From: Novosphingobium subterraneum
Lineage (GTDB): Bacteria; Pseudomonadota; Alphaproteobacteria; Sphingomonadales; Sphingomonadaceae
Direction: 5' to 3'
DNA length: 64,000 nt
Assembly (NCBI RefSeq): GCF_000807925.1
Contig: NZ_JRVC01000009.1
Coordinates: forward strand, 1-64,000
The notes under the pieces were generated by a model. The model saw only the letters and a list, made by a program, of their open reading frames with translations, was not told the DNA's origin and ran no database searches. How positions within the stretch are numbered: position 1 is the stretch's first letter; each line of letters opens with the position of its first letter. The position numbers and the translations under genes are program-made. Of this stretch, positions 1 through 9,132 are shown in pieces.

Positions 1-92
1 GGCGGCGGCGGCTTGGGCGCGCACGAAGCAAGGCCGATGGCCAACCCTGCAGTAACAAGACTTGGCGCGACGATACGCCGGAAACGAAACAT
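1..92 (-). CDS. Lipoprotein, N-terminal part only (runs off left edge)
   Basis: A minus-strand reading frame opens at position 92 and is still open at base 1. The visible 30 residues begin MFRFRRIV, continue with a hydrophobic stretch and end in LAIGLASC followed by APKPPPP. This is a basic N-terminus, a hydrophobic core and a lipobox (LASC), followed by a proline-rich linker, so the product should be a lipid-anchored envelope protein. An ATG at 98 is also in frame, but the GGGGGA stretch sits six bases before the ATG at 92, which favours the latter. The functional domain lies outside the window, so no function can be given. Confidence 0.6.
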   Translation of the reverse strand, partial: MFRFRRIVAPSLVTAGLAIGLASCAPKPPP

Positions 93-241
93 TGGCATTC
101 CCCCAATTCCGATCCCGAAAAGGACCGTGACAGGCAGACGGTCCCTTGCTGCAGCGTGTCAAAATGCTGCACGAACCATCCTGTATGCAAGATGAAGGTA
201 AGCGTAGCGCCCGCGCGGGCAAATGAGAATCCCCCAGACAA

Positions 242-275
242 TAAAAACCCGGCGAACCGTTGCGGTCCGCCGGGT
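242..275 (-). terminator. Intrinsic terminator after the Bax-inhibitor gene
   Basis: On the minus strand an 8-bp perfect stem (ACCCGGCG pairing with CGCCGGGT) is followed directly by a run of T residues (TTTTTAT). It lies about 30 bp past the stop codon of the Bax-inhibitor-1 family gene, so it should end that transcript. Confidence 0.8.
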
Positions 276-305
276 CAATATGGTTCGGTTCGGGTGCTTT
301 TCAGA

Positions 306-1049
306 TCAGCGGCGCTCGCCCATGAACTGCAGCAGGAACTGGAACATATTGATGAAGTCGAGGTAGAGGCTCAGCGCGCCGAGAACGACGGCCTTGCCGG
401 CGAATTCGGTTCCGGCGACGTAGGCATACTGCTCCTTGAGGCGCTGGGTATCATAGGCGGTCAGGCCCGCGAAGATCAGCACGCCGAGGAAGCTGATAGC
501 CCAGCCCAGACCCGACGACTTCAGGAAGATGTTAAGCAGCGACGCGATCAGGATGCCGAAGACACCCATGATCAGGAAGCTGCCCATGCCCGACAGGTCC
601 TTCTTGGTGGTGTAGCCGTAAAGGCTCAGACCCGCGAAAGCGCCGGCCGTGGCGAAGAACGTCGTCGCGATCGAAGCGCCCGTGTAGACGAGGAAGATCG
701 TCGACAGCGAAAGGCCCATGGCAACCGCAAAGCCCCAGAACATGCCCTGAAGAGCCGTGGTCGAGAACTTGTTCGCCCCAAAGCTCATGAACATGACGAA
801 GGCGAGCGGCGAAAGCATCACCAGCCAGATCAGCGGGGTGCCGAGCAGCGTCAGCGTGAAGCCGGTGGTTGCCGACAGCAGCGCCACGATGCCAGAGAGC
901 ATCACGCCCGAGGCCATGTAATTGTAGATCGACAGCATGTGACGGCGCAGACCCGCGTCGAACACTTCGCCGCGAGCGGAAACGCCGGAAAGGCTCGGAG
1001 ACGCGCCGAAGCCCGTTCCGGTGGGCCGAGGGTCGTTCCAGTTTGCCAT
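306..1049 (-). CDS. Bax inhibitor-1 / YccA family membrane protein
   Basis: A 247-residue integral membrane protein of the BI-1/YccA (UPF0005) family, whose bacterial members are pH-sensitive calcium-leak channels or modulators of the FtsH protease. About seven hydrophobic segments follow a soluble N-terminus of roughly 40 residues. Family-like stretches include YMASGVMLSGIVAL near the first segment and the C-terminal LYLDFINMFQFLLQF. I chose the ATG at 1049 (MANWNDPRP) because GGAG lies about 8 bases upstream; a longer frame to 1076 is open but has no such site. The gene stands alone between proC and a terminator. The family assignment is secure; the physiological role here is not shown by sequence. 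Confidence 0.9.
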   Translation of the reverse strand: MANWNDPRPTGTGFGASPSLSGVSARGEVFDAGLRRHMLSIYNYMASGVMLSGIVALLSATTGFTLTLLGTPLIWLVMLSPLAFVMFMSFGANKFSTTALQGMFWGFAVAMGLSLSTIFLVYTGASIATTFFATAGAFAGLSLYGYTTKKDLSGMGSFLIMGVFGILIASLLNIFLKSSGLGWAISFLGVLIFAGLTAYDTQRLKEQYAYVAGTEFAGKAVVLGALSLYLDFINMFQFLLQFMGERR

Positions 1050-1172
1050 TTTCAAAGCTCCGTTCTGTGGCCCCAATGGCCACGTACGCGGAATATCGGC
1101 GCTTTCGCCTGTGCTTTCAAGGGAAACCGGACCGACCGACAGGTCGCCGACTGTAACGAATTGTTGCCGCGC

Positions 1173-1979
1173 TCAGCGCGCCTTCCGCGCCATCTCGGTC
1201 ATCTCGGCACTGCGATCACGCGCGCCGCGCAATGTATCCTCGATGAGGCGGACCAGGCGATCATCGGCATCGAGCACGTCGATGCCGACCTGGGTGACTC
1301 CTCCCGGGCTGGCGACCCGGCAGGCGAGTTCAGCGGGCGAATGCTCGGACCTGGCCGCAAGCATCGCCGCGCCCTCGACCATCGACAGCGCCAGCCGGTC
1401 CGCCTGCTGCCGCGCCAGGCCCAGTGCAGCCGCGCCTTGGGCGAGCGCATCGATGAAACGGTAGACGAACGCAGGGCCTGAGCCCGCAAGTGCGGTGACT
1501 AGATCCATCTGATCCTCGCCAGACAGCCATTCGGCCTGTCCCAGAGGGGCCATCAGGGCATCGGTCTCGGCACGCGCAGCATCGTCCGCATCACTGACCA
1601 GCGCAATTGGCGACTTGCCGAGAGCGGCGGCAAGGTTCGGCATGACGCGGACGATTGCGCGGGCAGCAGGAAAACTGGCGCGCAAGGTGGCGAGATCGAC
1701 GCCTGCCAGAATCGAGAGCAGGAGCGTGTTCGTGCCGACGTAGGGCCGGACCGAGGCGACCGCATCGGGCAACTGCTGCGGCTTGAAGCCAAGCAGCACC
1801 ACATCAAACGCGCCTTCACCCTCAGGCGCGGAGCCCAGCAGGCGCGTGCCTTCCGGCGCGACCTCCAGGTAGGGATCGACAATCGTGAAAATCTCGGGCG
1901 CGTAGCCGCCTGCAAGCCAGCCTTTGAGCATGGCTCCACCCATGTTGCCGCAGCCGAACTGGAGGAAGGTTTTGGTCAT
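1173..1979 (-). CDS. proC: Pyrroline-5-carboxylate reductase
   Basis: ProC catalyses the last step of proline synthesis, the NAD(P)H-dependent reduction of 1-pyrroline-5-carboxylate to L-proline in the cytoplasm. The 268-residue product has the usual length. The N-terminal Rossmann motif is FGCGNMGGAM at residues 8-17, and the C-terminal family signature is visible as ALAGSGPAFVYRFIDAL and later ELACRVASPGGVTQVGIDVL. The start ATG at 1979 is preceded by AAGGAA at about 9 bases. It lies downstream of a YbjN-domain gene on the same strand, with a palindromic repeat in the 170-bp gap; the ybjN-proC pairing is common in sphingomonads as far as I know. Confidence 0.95.
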   Translation of the reverse strand: MTKTFLQFGCGNMGGAMLKGWLAGGYAPEIFTIVDPYLEVAPEGTRLLGSAPEGEGAFDVVLLGFKPQQLPDAVASVRPYVGTNTLLLSILAGVDLATLRASFPAARAIVRVMPNLAAALGKSPIALVSDADDAARAETDALMAPLGQAEWLSGEDQMDLVTALAGSGPAFVYRFIDALAQGAAALGLARQQADRLALSMVEGAAMLAARSEHSPAELACRVASPGGVTQVGIDVLDADDRLVRLIEDTLRGARDRSAEMTEMARKAR

Positions 1980-2054
1980 GGGGGATTTCCTTGAGTCGCG
2001 TTTGCGCGGTCAATGCCGGGACGGTGGGCTTATCGCAATGGCTTAAGCCCTGCT

Positions 2055-2128
2055 CCCCCGCGAAGGCGGGGCCTCAGTCGTGCTACGCTGAAGCTCCGAG
2101 GGACCACCGAGGCCCCGCCTGCGCGGGG
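2055..2128. repeat. REP-like palindromic repeat between ybjN-like gene and proC
   Basis: Two 20-base arms, at 2056-2075 and 2109-2128, are reverse complements with a single mismatch, separated by 33 bases. The arms are very GC rich (CCCCGCG...GGCGGGGCCTC). The transcript would fold into a large hairpin, which could act as a transcription barrier or stabilise the upstream message. The form resembles the dispersed intergenic palindromes common in sphingomonad genomes; only this one copy is in the window. Confidence 0.65.
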
Positions 2129-2149
2129 ACGCATCAGCGTCGAGCAGGT

Positions 2150-2653
2150 TCAGGCCTCGCCCGCCGCATCCACCATGGCGCTGGCAAGCGCGTCGGCCGG
2201 GCTCTTGTCGCCCCACAGGATGAACTGGAACGCCGGATAGAACCGGTCGCACTCGTCCACCGCTGCTTCGATCGCCGCCTGGGCCTGACTGATGCTGAGC
2301 AGACCCTCGTCACCGAGCATCAGGCCATGGCGGTACAGCAGGACAGAACCATTGGACCAGATGTCGAAGTGACCGATCCACACTTGCTCGTTGATCAGGG
2401 CCATCAATTCATAGACGGCCCCCTTCTTGTCGTCGGGAATGCGGATATCGGGCAGGCAGAGAATCTGGAGGACGTGATCCTCGACGCGCCAGATGGCCCG
2501 TAACTGATAATTGGCCCAGGAGCCTTGAATTTCGCCGGTAACCTCGTCGTCCGAGACAAATTCGCATGGCCAGCCGCGCGCTTCGAAAAGCGAGGCGATC
2601 ATGTCGACAGGCGCTGCCTCCTCGCGCTCGTTGTCGTCATGGCCGGTCCGCAT
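2150..2653 (-). CDS. YbjN domain-containing protein
   Basis: A soluble protein of 167 residues with the YbjN fold (a secretion-chaperone-like alpha/beta domain). Recognisable parts are DMIASLFEARGWPCEF, the central strand region LQILCLPDIRIPDDKK, then the helix VYELMALINEQVWIGHF and the strand SVLLYRHGL. YbjN proteins are linked to motility and stress phenotypes in enterobacteria, but the molecular function is unknown. I set the start at the ATG at 2653 (MRTGHDD) because AGGGGA lies 7 bases upstream. The gene precedes proC on the same strand. There is nothing catalytic to see. Confidence 0.85.
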   Translation of the reverse strand: MRTGHDDNEREEAAPVDMIASLFEARGWPCEFVSDDEVTGEIQGSWANYQLRAIWRVEDHVLQILCLPDIRIPDDKKGAVYELMALINEQVWIGHFDIWSNGSVLLYRHGLMLGDEGLLSISQAQAAIEAAVDECDRFYPAFQFILWGDKSPADALASAMVDAAGEA

Positions 2654-2865
2654 GGTACGTCCCCTGAACACTTGATCGGGCCTCCTCGGCTGGTTGGCCC
2701 GGCAGGGCGATCTGCCCTGACTGCTGCTCGAAACGTCAATGGCGGTTCACACCCCCGCCCGACAATCGCGGGTTAACAGGCGGTTGGGCAAAACTCGACA
2801 ACCTTGTGGGAAAGCTGTGGACAAGGAGTGAACAGCAAACTCCGCCCGAGGTTCCGCCTCCCACC

Positions 2866-5127
2866 CTATTTGAGAGAGAGAGTATCGACCGGTTGACCCG
2901 CCGGGCTGGTCCACTGGTAACTCGAAACCCCGTCCTTCTTGAGCTTCGTGACGAAATCCTGCGCCTCAGCCTCGCTAGCGAAGGGGCCGGTCAGCAGGCG
3001 GAAATTGCTGCGCCAGGGCGACAGATAAGGCTTGCGCGAGCGCAGGAGCGCAGGTGCTTCCTTCAAGAGACGGCGCCACTCGGTGTCCATGACGTCCTTG
3101 TTCGCCCCTGTCAGCACTTGCACCCAGATCCGGCTTGGATGGCTGGGGCCGGCCTTCTTGGCCTTGGCCTCTTGCGCCTCTTTCGCTGCAGCCTTGGGAT
3201 CCTTGACCGGCTTGCCGTCCTTGCCCAGTTTCACCGCGTCCTTGGCCGAGGGCCTCTGTGGCTCCTTGGTCGGCACGCGCGAAACGTCCGTTGGCCCATC
3301 GGGCCGTTCGCCGCGTGGGTCGGGCTTGACGGCCTTGGCGGCGGATGCCGGAGCAATCCGCGTTATGTCGACTGCAGGGACCGAAGTGGCGCGCTCCTCT
3401 GGAGGAGGAGCGAAAGATTTGAACAAGGTTGCGAGGTCGCGCGCAGGAGGCGGCGTGTTGGCCGCTGCCGTCGGCACCTCGGGTGATGACGACACGGGCG
3501 CGACCGCAGCGGGCATTGCAACCTGAGCACCAACCGGGGCAGGCGCAGCGCCTGGCGCTGTTGCGGATGCCGTTGTCGGAGAAGCGGCAGTCGCAGGCGG
3601 GGGGACAGAAGCCGGTCCGACCTTGGCCAGATCAAACCCGCCCGCCGACGTGAGCGATGGTGCTGGCCGGCTATTGGCAGCACCAACGGGCGAAGCTGGT
3701 TGGGTAGTGGCCGTGGGACCCGCTCTCACCGGCGCAGCGGATGCAATTGCTACGCTGCTTGCCTGAGCAGGGGGCGAGGCCGTTGCTCGCGCAGGATTAT
3801 TAGCTGGCGCAGCGGTCGGGTCCTGTTGGAAGCCGGGCCTTGCAATCGGGTTTGCCGATGGCGCGATCGTCGTCGTCGGTGCCGGAGTTGTCAGCGGCCT
3901 CGCAACCGGCGACTGGGCGGATGCCGATGGCGCCGGGCGAATGGGTGGAACTGCGGGGCGCACCGATCCGGGTGGTACATCGAGCGCCGAAAGCACCGTC
4001 GGTCGGGGAACGACCGGAGTCGTGCTTGACGGAGGATCGGGCCGCACTGCTGGCGCGGCGCTCGCATAAGTCTGGACCGGCGGCAGTTCAGCCGGCGGCG
4101 AGGTGCGCACTGCAGGACGGACAACGACCGTGGCAGATGCGGCACTGTCGCTCTTCCCGGGGCGACGGCGCTTTTCGCGACTGGGCTTTTCGCTGGCCGC
4201 GACGGAAGGGCCAAGAGGCGCACCTGCCGGAATAAGGCCCGCTTCCGCCGTGCGCGGGGCACGCGGGTTGAGCGCAGCATATTGCACCACTCGAGGATCA
4301 TCGCGCCCGATGTCTGCTGCGCGGGGAAAGCGCCCGAAGTTTGCCGCAGCCGCCTGCTGCGCCGGAGTTAGGCGCGGCATATAGCGCAAGTAGGGCGCGA
4401 TGCCCGATGCCAGATCCTGCGGCATCGAGGCGTAGGCAATGGCCACTGCCTCGTCCGGACCACCCGTCACCGCCATCGCGAAGGTGCGGGTGCGCCACGC
4501 TGCACGATCCTGCTTTTCAATCAGCGGGGCCAGCAGGGCCTCGGCCCCGCGCCGATCGCCCGATATGGCAAGACTCATTGCATAGCGGCGCGTGATCTCG
4601 TCATCCCCGCCCCGGCTCAGCGCAACCTGATACCAACGCTGTGCGCGTCCATTGTCCCCGACGAGATCGTAGGCGAGCGCCCGATCCGCAGCCATGGCAA
4701 AGGTATCGGCACCGGTTCGCTCTGCCTCGTCAAAGGCGCGGATGGCCTCAACGGGATTTTCCGCGACAAGCTGGGCCTTGCCAAGCAGGGCCTTGGTTCG
4801 GACATTGCCCGGCTGGACCTCGTCAGCCCGGGCAAGGAACCCGATCGCGGCATCGCTGTCACCCAGCTTCAACGCGGCGCTTGCCGCATCGAATAGGGCG
4901 GTAACATTCCTCGGATCGGCGCCGAGCCGAGCCAAAGCGGCATTGAGTTCGCGGCTGGGACTGGGGGCAGTAGACTGCACCACCGGGCGCGATACCGTCG
5001 CGGGGCCATCAGGATCGTCGTCCGCTTGGGCTAACGCCCGCGGCGACGCAGCGCAAAGCAGGAGCGCCAGAGCAAGCCTTAGACGCGATGAGCCCGAGAA
5101 CTGCGCGATGGGGAGCCGATTCGTCAT
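2866..5127 (-). CDS. Secreted TPR and SPOR-domain protein
   Basis: A 753-residue envelope protein with a signal peptide at residues 1-33 (MTNRLPIAQF...ASPRALA). TPR-like helical pairs fill residues 40-250 (for example LNAALARLGADPRNVTALFD). A very long, low-complexity Ala/Pro/Thr/Val-rich linker follows (about 270-640). A C-terminal SPOR domain starts near SRIWVQVLTG and runs to the end. SPOR domains bind denuded glycan strands at the division septum, so its place directly after ftsZ fits a septal role. Its start is the ATG at 5127, because upstream only a TTG at 5172 is available. Compare DedD/FtsN-type proteins; the TPR-linker-SPOR order differs from E. coli FtsN. Confidence 0.85.
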   Translation of the reverse strand: MTNRLPIAQFSGSSRLRLALALLLCAASPRALAQADDDPDGPATVSRPVVQSTAPSPSRELNAALARLGADPRNVTALFDAASAALKLGDSDAAIGFLARADEVQPGNVRTKALLGKAQLVAENPVEAIRAFDEAERTGADTFAMAADRALAYDLVGDNGRAQRWYQVALSRGGDDEITRRYAMSLAISGDRRGAEALLAPLIEKQDRAAWRTRTFAMAVTGGPDEAVAIAYASMPQDLASGIAPYLRYMPRLTPAQQAAAANFGRFPRAADIGRDDPRVVQYAALNPRAPRTAEAGLIPAGAPLGPSVAASEKPSREKRRRPGKSDSAASATVVVRPAVRTSPPAELPPVQTYASAAPAVRPDPPSSTTPVVPRPTVLSALDVPPGSVRPAVPPIRPAPSASAQSPVARPLTTPAPTTTIAPSANPIARPGFQQDPTAAPANNPARATASPPAQASSVAIASAAPVRAGPTATTQPASPVGAANSRPAPSLTSAGGFDLAKVGPASVPPPATAASPTTASATAPGAAPAPVGAQVAMPAAVAPVSSSPEVPTAAANTPPPARDLATLFKSFAPPPEERATSVPAVDITRIAPASAAKAVKPDPRGERPDGPTDVSRVPTKEPQRPSAKDAVKLGKDGKPVKDPKAAAKEAQEAKAKKAGPSHPSRIWVQVLTGANKDVMDTEWRRLLKEAPALLRSRKPYLSPWRSNFRLLTGPFASEAEAQDFVTKLKKDGVSSYQWTSPAGQPVDTLSLK

Positions 5128-5156
5128 CCTGCCGCGCTCTTTACCGTCTTGAAGAT

Positions 5157-5185
5157 GAAGCGGCGGCAACAAGGGCCGCCGCTTC
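5157..5185 (-). terminator. Strong hairpin between ftsZ and the SPOR gene
   Basis: An 11-bp perfect stem (GAAGCGGCGGC with GCCGCCGCTTC, loop AACAAGG) lies 9 bp past the ftsZ stop. No T-run follows on the minus strand, so it may be a weak attenuator or mRNA 3'-end stabiliser and not a full terminator. Confidence 0.5.
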
Positions 5186-5193
5186 GCAACTGG

Positions 5194-6675
5194 TTACTGG
5201 TTGTTCTGGCGACCGAGGAAGCGCGGAATGTTGAGCGAGCCGCCTTCATCGCCATCGTCGTCGCCGGTGGGCGCGCGGTTACCGCGCGAAAGATTGGCCA
5301 TGCGCTCGAACAGGGTGCTGCCACCGGCTGGCTTTGCAGGCTCTTGCTCCGGCGCGCGGCCAAGGCGGGGCATCTGGGGCGCAGGATCGGGCGCGGGCGC
5401 GGGTGCCGGCGCGGCCACTGGCGGTTCGGCAGGAACCTCCAGGCCACCCAGAAGCAACTCTTCCGAAGCGGGTTCTTCCTGCGCGGCAGAAAGATCCAGC
5501 GTAAGATCCAGCGGTTCCGGCTCAGGCGCCGCTGGCACTTCGGGCTGGACCTGCTCGGCCGCCGGCGTCCATGCCGGTTGAGCAGGCTCCGGGGCGGCGG
5601 GTGGCGGTGGCGTGTAGACGGGTGCAGCCGGCGCAGCCGTTGGCACGGCAGGACCGCGCGCACTGCTCGGAATCGAGACCGGACGCGACGCGATTTCGGC
5701 CTGCTCCTGGCTTTGTTCGATGCCGGTTGCGACAACCGAAACCCGGATCTTGCCATCGAGATCGGGATTGAAGGCCGAACCCCAGATGATGTTCGCGTTC
5801 GGATCGACCAGTTCGCGAATGTGGTTGGCGGCTTCGTCAACCTCGAGCAGCTTCATGTCGTCGCCGCCGATGATCGAGATGATCACGCCCTTGGCGCCCT
5901 GCATCGACACGCCATCGAGCAGCGGATTGGCGATGGCGCGTTCGGCAGCTTCGAGCGCACGGTTCGGACCTTCGCCCTCGCCCGTACCCATCATCGCCTT
6001 GCCCATCTCGCCCATGACCGACCGCACGTCGGCAAAGTCGAGGTTGATCAGGCCCGGCATGACCATGAGGTCGGTGATCGAGCGGACGCCCTGCTGCAGC
6101 ACTTCGTCAGCCAGCTGGAACGCTTCCTTGAAGGTCGTTTCGGCCTTGGCCACCAGGAACAGGTTCTGGTTGGGGATGACGATCAGCGTATCGACGTGCT
6201 TCTGCAGCTCCTCGATGCCGCTTTCTGCCGAGCGCATGCGGCGCGTGCCTTCGAACAGGAACGGCTTGGTCACCACGCCCACCGTCAGCACGCCCTTGCG
6301 ACGCGCCGCTTCAGCAATCACAGGAGCCGCGCCCGTGCCGGTGCCGCCGCCCATGCCGGCCGCGATGAACACCATGTGCACGCCTTCAAGCGCGCGCTCG
6401 AGTTCCTCGATCGTCTCTTCTGCAGCAGCGCGGCCCACTTCGGGACGGGCGCCTGCACCAAGGCCCTGTGTGATGTCCGGCCCGAGCTGGATGCGGTTCT
6501 CGGCGATCGAATTGTTGAGCGCCTGCGCGTCGGTATTGACGACGATGAACTCGACGCCCTCGATCTGCGCGTTGATCATGTTGGCGATGGCATTGCCGCC
6601 TGCACCACCAACCCCGATCACCGTGATCCGGGGACGAAGTTCGTCAATTGCCGGCGGTCCGATGTTGATGCTCAT
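5194..6675 (-). CDS. ftsZ: Cell division protein FtsZ
   Basis: FtsZ is the tubulin-like GTPase that forms the cytokinetic Z-ring at mid-cell. The 493-residue product shows the GTP-binding GVGGAGGN at residues 21-28, the tubulin signature [10 protein letters not shown] at 109-118 and the T7 loop (LINLDFADV). A proline- and alanine-rich intrinsically disordered linker spans about 320-475, as is usual in alphaproteobacteria. The C-terminal conserved peptide IPRFLGRQ, which binds FtsA and other partners, is intact at the end. The start is the ATG at 6675 (MSINIGPP); a longer open frame to 6729 lacks the family N-terminus. A gap of 195 bp separates it from ftsA, so it may have its own promoter. 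Confidence 0.98.
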   Translation of the reverse strand: MSINIGPPAIDELRPRITVIGVGGAGGNAIANMINAQIEGVEFIVVNTDAQALNNSIAENRIQLGPDITQGLGAGARPEVGRAAAEETIEELERALEGVHMVFIAAGMGGGTGTGAAPVIAEAARRKGVLTVGVVTKPFLFEGTRRMRSAESGIEELQKHVDTLIVIPNQNLFLVAKAETTFKEAFQLADEVLQQGVRSITDLMVMPGLINLDFADVRSVMGEMGKAMMGTGEGEGPNRALEAAERAIANPLLDGVSMQGAKGVIISIIGGDDMKLLEVDEAANHIRELVDPNANIIWGSAFNPDLDGKIRVSVVATGIEQSQEQAEIASRPVSIPSSARGPAVPTAAPAAPVYTPPPPAAPEPAQPAWTPAAEQVQPEVPAAPEPEPLDLTLDLSAAQEEPASEELLLGGLEVPAEPPVAAPAPAPAPDPAPQMPRLGRAPEQEPAKPAGGSTLFERMANLSRGNRAPTGDDDGDEGGSLNIPRFLGRQNNQ

Positions 6676-6870
6676 AGTCGGTCTCCCAATCGGGTCATAT
6701 GTCTCGCTGCTGGCCGGAACGCGCACCAAACGAGATTGGAAAGCTTCACATTAACCTGTTGCACAAGGCTGCGCGGCGAATCAAAGGCGCAGCAACCTTT
6801 TCCACAGGTTGCAACACCATGACGGGCCAACTTCGCGCCCCGAGAGCGCTGAACCGGGCCGAAAGGCCGT

Positions 6871-8154
6871 TCAGAAGTAATCCCTTACCGCCCGCATGAG
6901 GCGAATCAGCAGCTTCTTGCCGCCATATGCTCCGCCAACCGGATCGTTGGCTGGACCGATGGCGCGAATGTCCACCGGATCGGCCGCAGCGAACAGGACG
7001 AGCCCTACAAGGGTGGAGGAACTTGGCGTGGCATGGCCCGGCGGAAGGCCGAGCATCGTCGGCGGCGAACCAATGCGTACCGGCCGACCGAGCGCCGATT
7101 GCGCATAGTCGGCAAGCCCGGGAAGCTGCGCGCCACCTCCGGTCAGCACGACCTGCTGCCCGGTCTGGCCAACAAAGCCCATCGACTTCAGGGACTTGCC
7201 CACTTCCTCGGTGAAGAAGCCCAGTTGCTGGGTAATGACCGAGATCAGCTCTGCCCGCGGAATGCGGTTCTTGTCGTCTGCATGGCGAGCAACCGGACCG
7301 CCTTCGGGATCTCCCGGCGCGTTGACCGGGATCATCTCGCGATGGTCAGCAGGGCTGGCAATTGCCGAGCCGGACATGCACTTGAGCCGTTCGGCCTGAT
7401 AGCGACGAATGCCGAAGGCCGAGGCGATCGCGTCGGTGATATCGCCCGAGCCGTACTGGATCACCTGCATGCCGAGCAGCATGCCCGCCGCATAGACCGA
7501 TACCGTCGTGACCTCCGCCCCGAACTCGACCAGCGCCACGCCCAGTTCCCGCTCTTCCGGCGTGAGGCATGCGTGCCCGGCTGCGACCGGCGATCCGACG
7601 ACAGCTTCGGCCTCAAGATGGGCGTTCTGCACTGCCTCGCGAAGATTGCGAACCGGCGCGCCATCGGCAAGCATCACGTGGATGTCGACGGCAAGCCGTT
7701 CGGCATGAAGGCCCTTGGGGTTGGGCACGCCGTGGGCGCCATCGAGCGTGTAGTGCGCAGGCTGGGCGTGAAGCACGGTGCGTCCGTCTGGCTGTATCAC
7801 GCCACGTCCGGCCACCAGCAGATGCTCGATGTCGTCCTGTTCGATCCGCCGTCCGCCGACCTCGACCTCGACCCGCGCAGTGGTGCTGGCAAGGCCTGCG
7901 CCGGCACAGCCGATCCAGACCTTCTGGATATCGACATTGGCCATCTTCTCGGCACGCTCGATCGCGTCGCGCACCGAATGGGTCGCCGCCTGCATGTCGG
8001 TGACATAGCCGCGCTTGATCCCTTGGGCGGCACGGTGGCCGGAACCAAGAACGACCATCTCGCCCGTTTCCGAAAGCCCCGCGATCATCGCGGAAACGCG
8101 GAACGAGCCGATGTTTACGGCAGCAAAGACCTTGGTGATGCGGGGCGTTGCCAT
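6871..8154 (-). CDS. ftsA: Cell division protein FtsA
   Basis: FtsA is an actin-like ATPase that tethers FtsZ filaments to the inner membrane and recruits later division proteins. The 427-residue product begins with the actin-fold strand FAAVNIGSFRVSAMIAG and has the FtsA-specific 1C subdomain (about 85-165). The phosphate-2 and adenosine parts are visible as ALVEFGAEVTTVSVY and VVLTGGGAQLPGL. The C-terminus ends in an amphipathic helix (LLIRLMRAVRDYF), the membrane-targeting sequence. It lies 9 bp downstream of ftsQ and should be cotranscribed with it. Confidence 0.97.
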   Translation of the reverse strand: MATPRITKVFAAVNIGSFRVSAMIAGLSETGEMVVLGSGHRAAQGIKRGYVTDMQAATHSVRDAIERAEKMANVDIQKVWIGCAGAGLASTTARVEVEVGGRRIEQDDIEHLLVAGRGVIQPDGRTVLHAQPAHYTLDGAHGVPNPKGLHAERLAVDIHVMLADGAPVRNLREAVQNAHLEAEAVVGSPVAAGHACLTPEERELGVALVEFGAEVTTVSVYAAGMLLGMQVIQYGSGDITDAIASAFGIRRYQAERLKCMSGSAIASPADHREMIPVNAPGDPEGGPVARHADDKNRIPRAELISVITQQLGFFTEEVGKSLKSMGFVGQTGQQVVLTGGGAQLPGLADYAQSALGRPVRIGSPPTMLGLPPGHATPSSSTLVGLVLFAAADPVDIRAIGPANDPVGGAYGGKKLLIRLMRAVRDYF

Positions 8155-8163
8155 TGCGGTGGA

Positions 8164-9129
8164 TCAGCCCTCGTCGCTCTTGGCCGCAGCCGCGATGCGC
8201 TTGGCTTCGGCCTTGGCCTGATCGGCAGCGCGCTTTTCCGCCGCAACTTCGTCGGCGTGCCCCGGCACGCGCATGTAGATGCGGTCGGGCGCGCGCATGT
8301 CGAACGCGGCGACCTTGCCTCCGAGCAGCCGGTTCACCCCGTCCATCCGGGCGAAACTCAGCAGCGCTCCGGCAGACTTCTCGTCGCCTTCAGGCAGGGC
8401 AAGAACCTGCCCCGTCTTGAACGTAAGGTTCCAGCGGCGATTGCCAACCCATTCGGCTTCCGAAACCTGCGGCTTCAAAGCAGGCGCGGCATCCAGCAGC
8501 CGCGTGAGGTCCTGAACACGCTGGCCGACGCCTAGGCCCGACAGCACGAGCATACCCTTGGCCTTGTCGAGCTTCACGGTCTCGAGCTCCACGCCGGAAT
8601 CGTCAATCAGCACCATGCGGTCGGGCTTGCGCAGCACGGCATGCGGATTGCGCTCGACGATGTCGATCACCAACGTGTCGGGCAGCTTGCGCGAAACGCG
8701 GGCATCCTTGACCCACGGCAACTGGTTGAGTTCGTCGCGCAAAGCCGCGAGATCGAGCGTGGTCATCGCGCGGTCATTCTGACCCAGCACACGCTCGTAA
8801 ATACGCTGCTCGTTCATGCGGTTGACGCCGCGAACCTCGAGATGGCTGACCTTGAACCCGGCATCGGACGCGATCAGCGCCGCCTGTTCGGACGCAAGCG
8901 TCGGGATTCCAGCCATGACCGCCACGGTCCACACGATTGCGGCTGCAGCCGCCAGAATCAGCGTCATGAGGATGCGGTGCAGCGTCTCCTCGCTGAACGG
9001 CAGCCAGTGCATCACGGTGTCGAGCACCGAACCGGTCTGCTGGCGCGCAGCCTGGACCTTGCGCTGCGTCGTCCGTGCGGCCGCTGCCCGCCGCACGCCC
9101 TTTCCGCCACGCTTGATCGTCTGCGCCAT
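8164..9129 (-). CDS. ftsQ: Cell division protein FtsQ
   Basis: FtsQ is a bitopic inner-membrane protein of the divisome that links early and late division proteins through FtsB and FtsL. The 321-residue product has a basic cytoplasmic N-terminus (KRGGKGVRRAAAARTTQRK), one membrane segment near residues 53-75 and a periplasmic POTRA domain starting at SHLEVRGVNRM. Family stretches LPWVKDARVSRKLPDTLVI and ERNPHAVL are clear. The charged Ala/Lys/Glu tail at the C-terminus is not part of the conserved fold. It is preceded by ddl with 3 bp between them. Confidence 0.95.
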   Translation of the reverse strand: MAQTIKRGGKGVRRAAAARTTQRKVQAARQQTGSVLDTVMHWLPFSEETLHRILMTLILAAAAAIVWTVAVMAGIPTLASEQAALIASDAGFKVSHLEVRGVNRMNEQRIYERVLGQNDRAMTTLDLAALRDELNQLPWVKDARVSRKLPDTLVIDIVERNPHAVLRKPDRMVLIDDSGVELETVKLDKAKGMLVLSGLGVGQRVQDLTRLLDAAPALKPQVSEAEWVGNRRWNLTFKTGQVLALPEGDEKSAGALLSFARMDGVNRLLGGKVAAFDMRAPDRIYMRVPGHADEVAAEKRAADQAKAEAKRIAAAAKSDEG

Positions 9130-9132
9130 GGT

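Noticed and set aside
156..1481. Plus-strand open frame of 441 codons across the Bax-inhibitor and proC genes
   Set aside because: It is the antisense shadow of two clear genes; its translation is rich in Arg, Gln and His without any domain, typical of a GC-rich opposite-strand frame.
5149..6822. Plus-strand open frame of 557 codons opposite ftsZ
   Set aside because: Shadow frame; no domain, and ftsZ with complete motifs occupies the minus strand.
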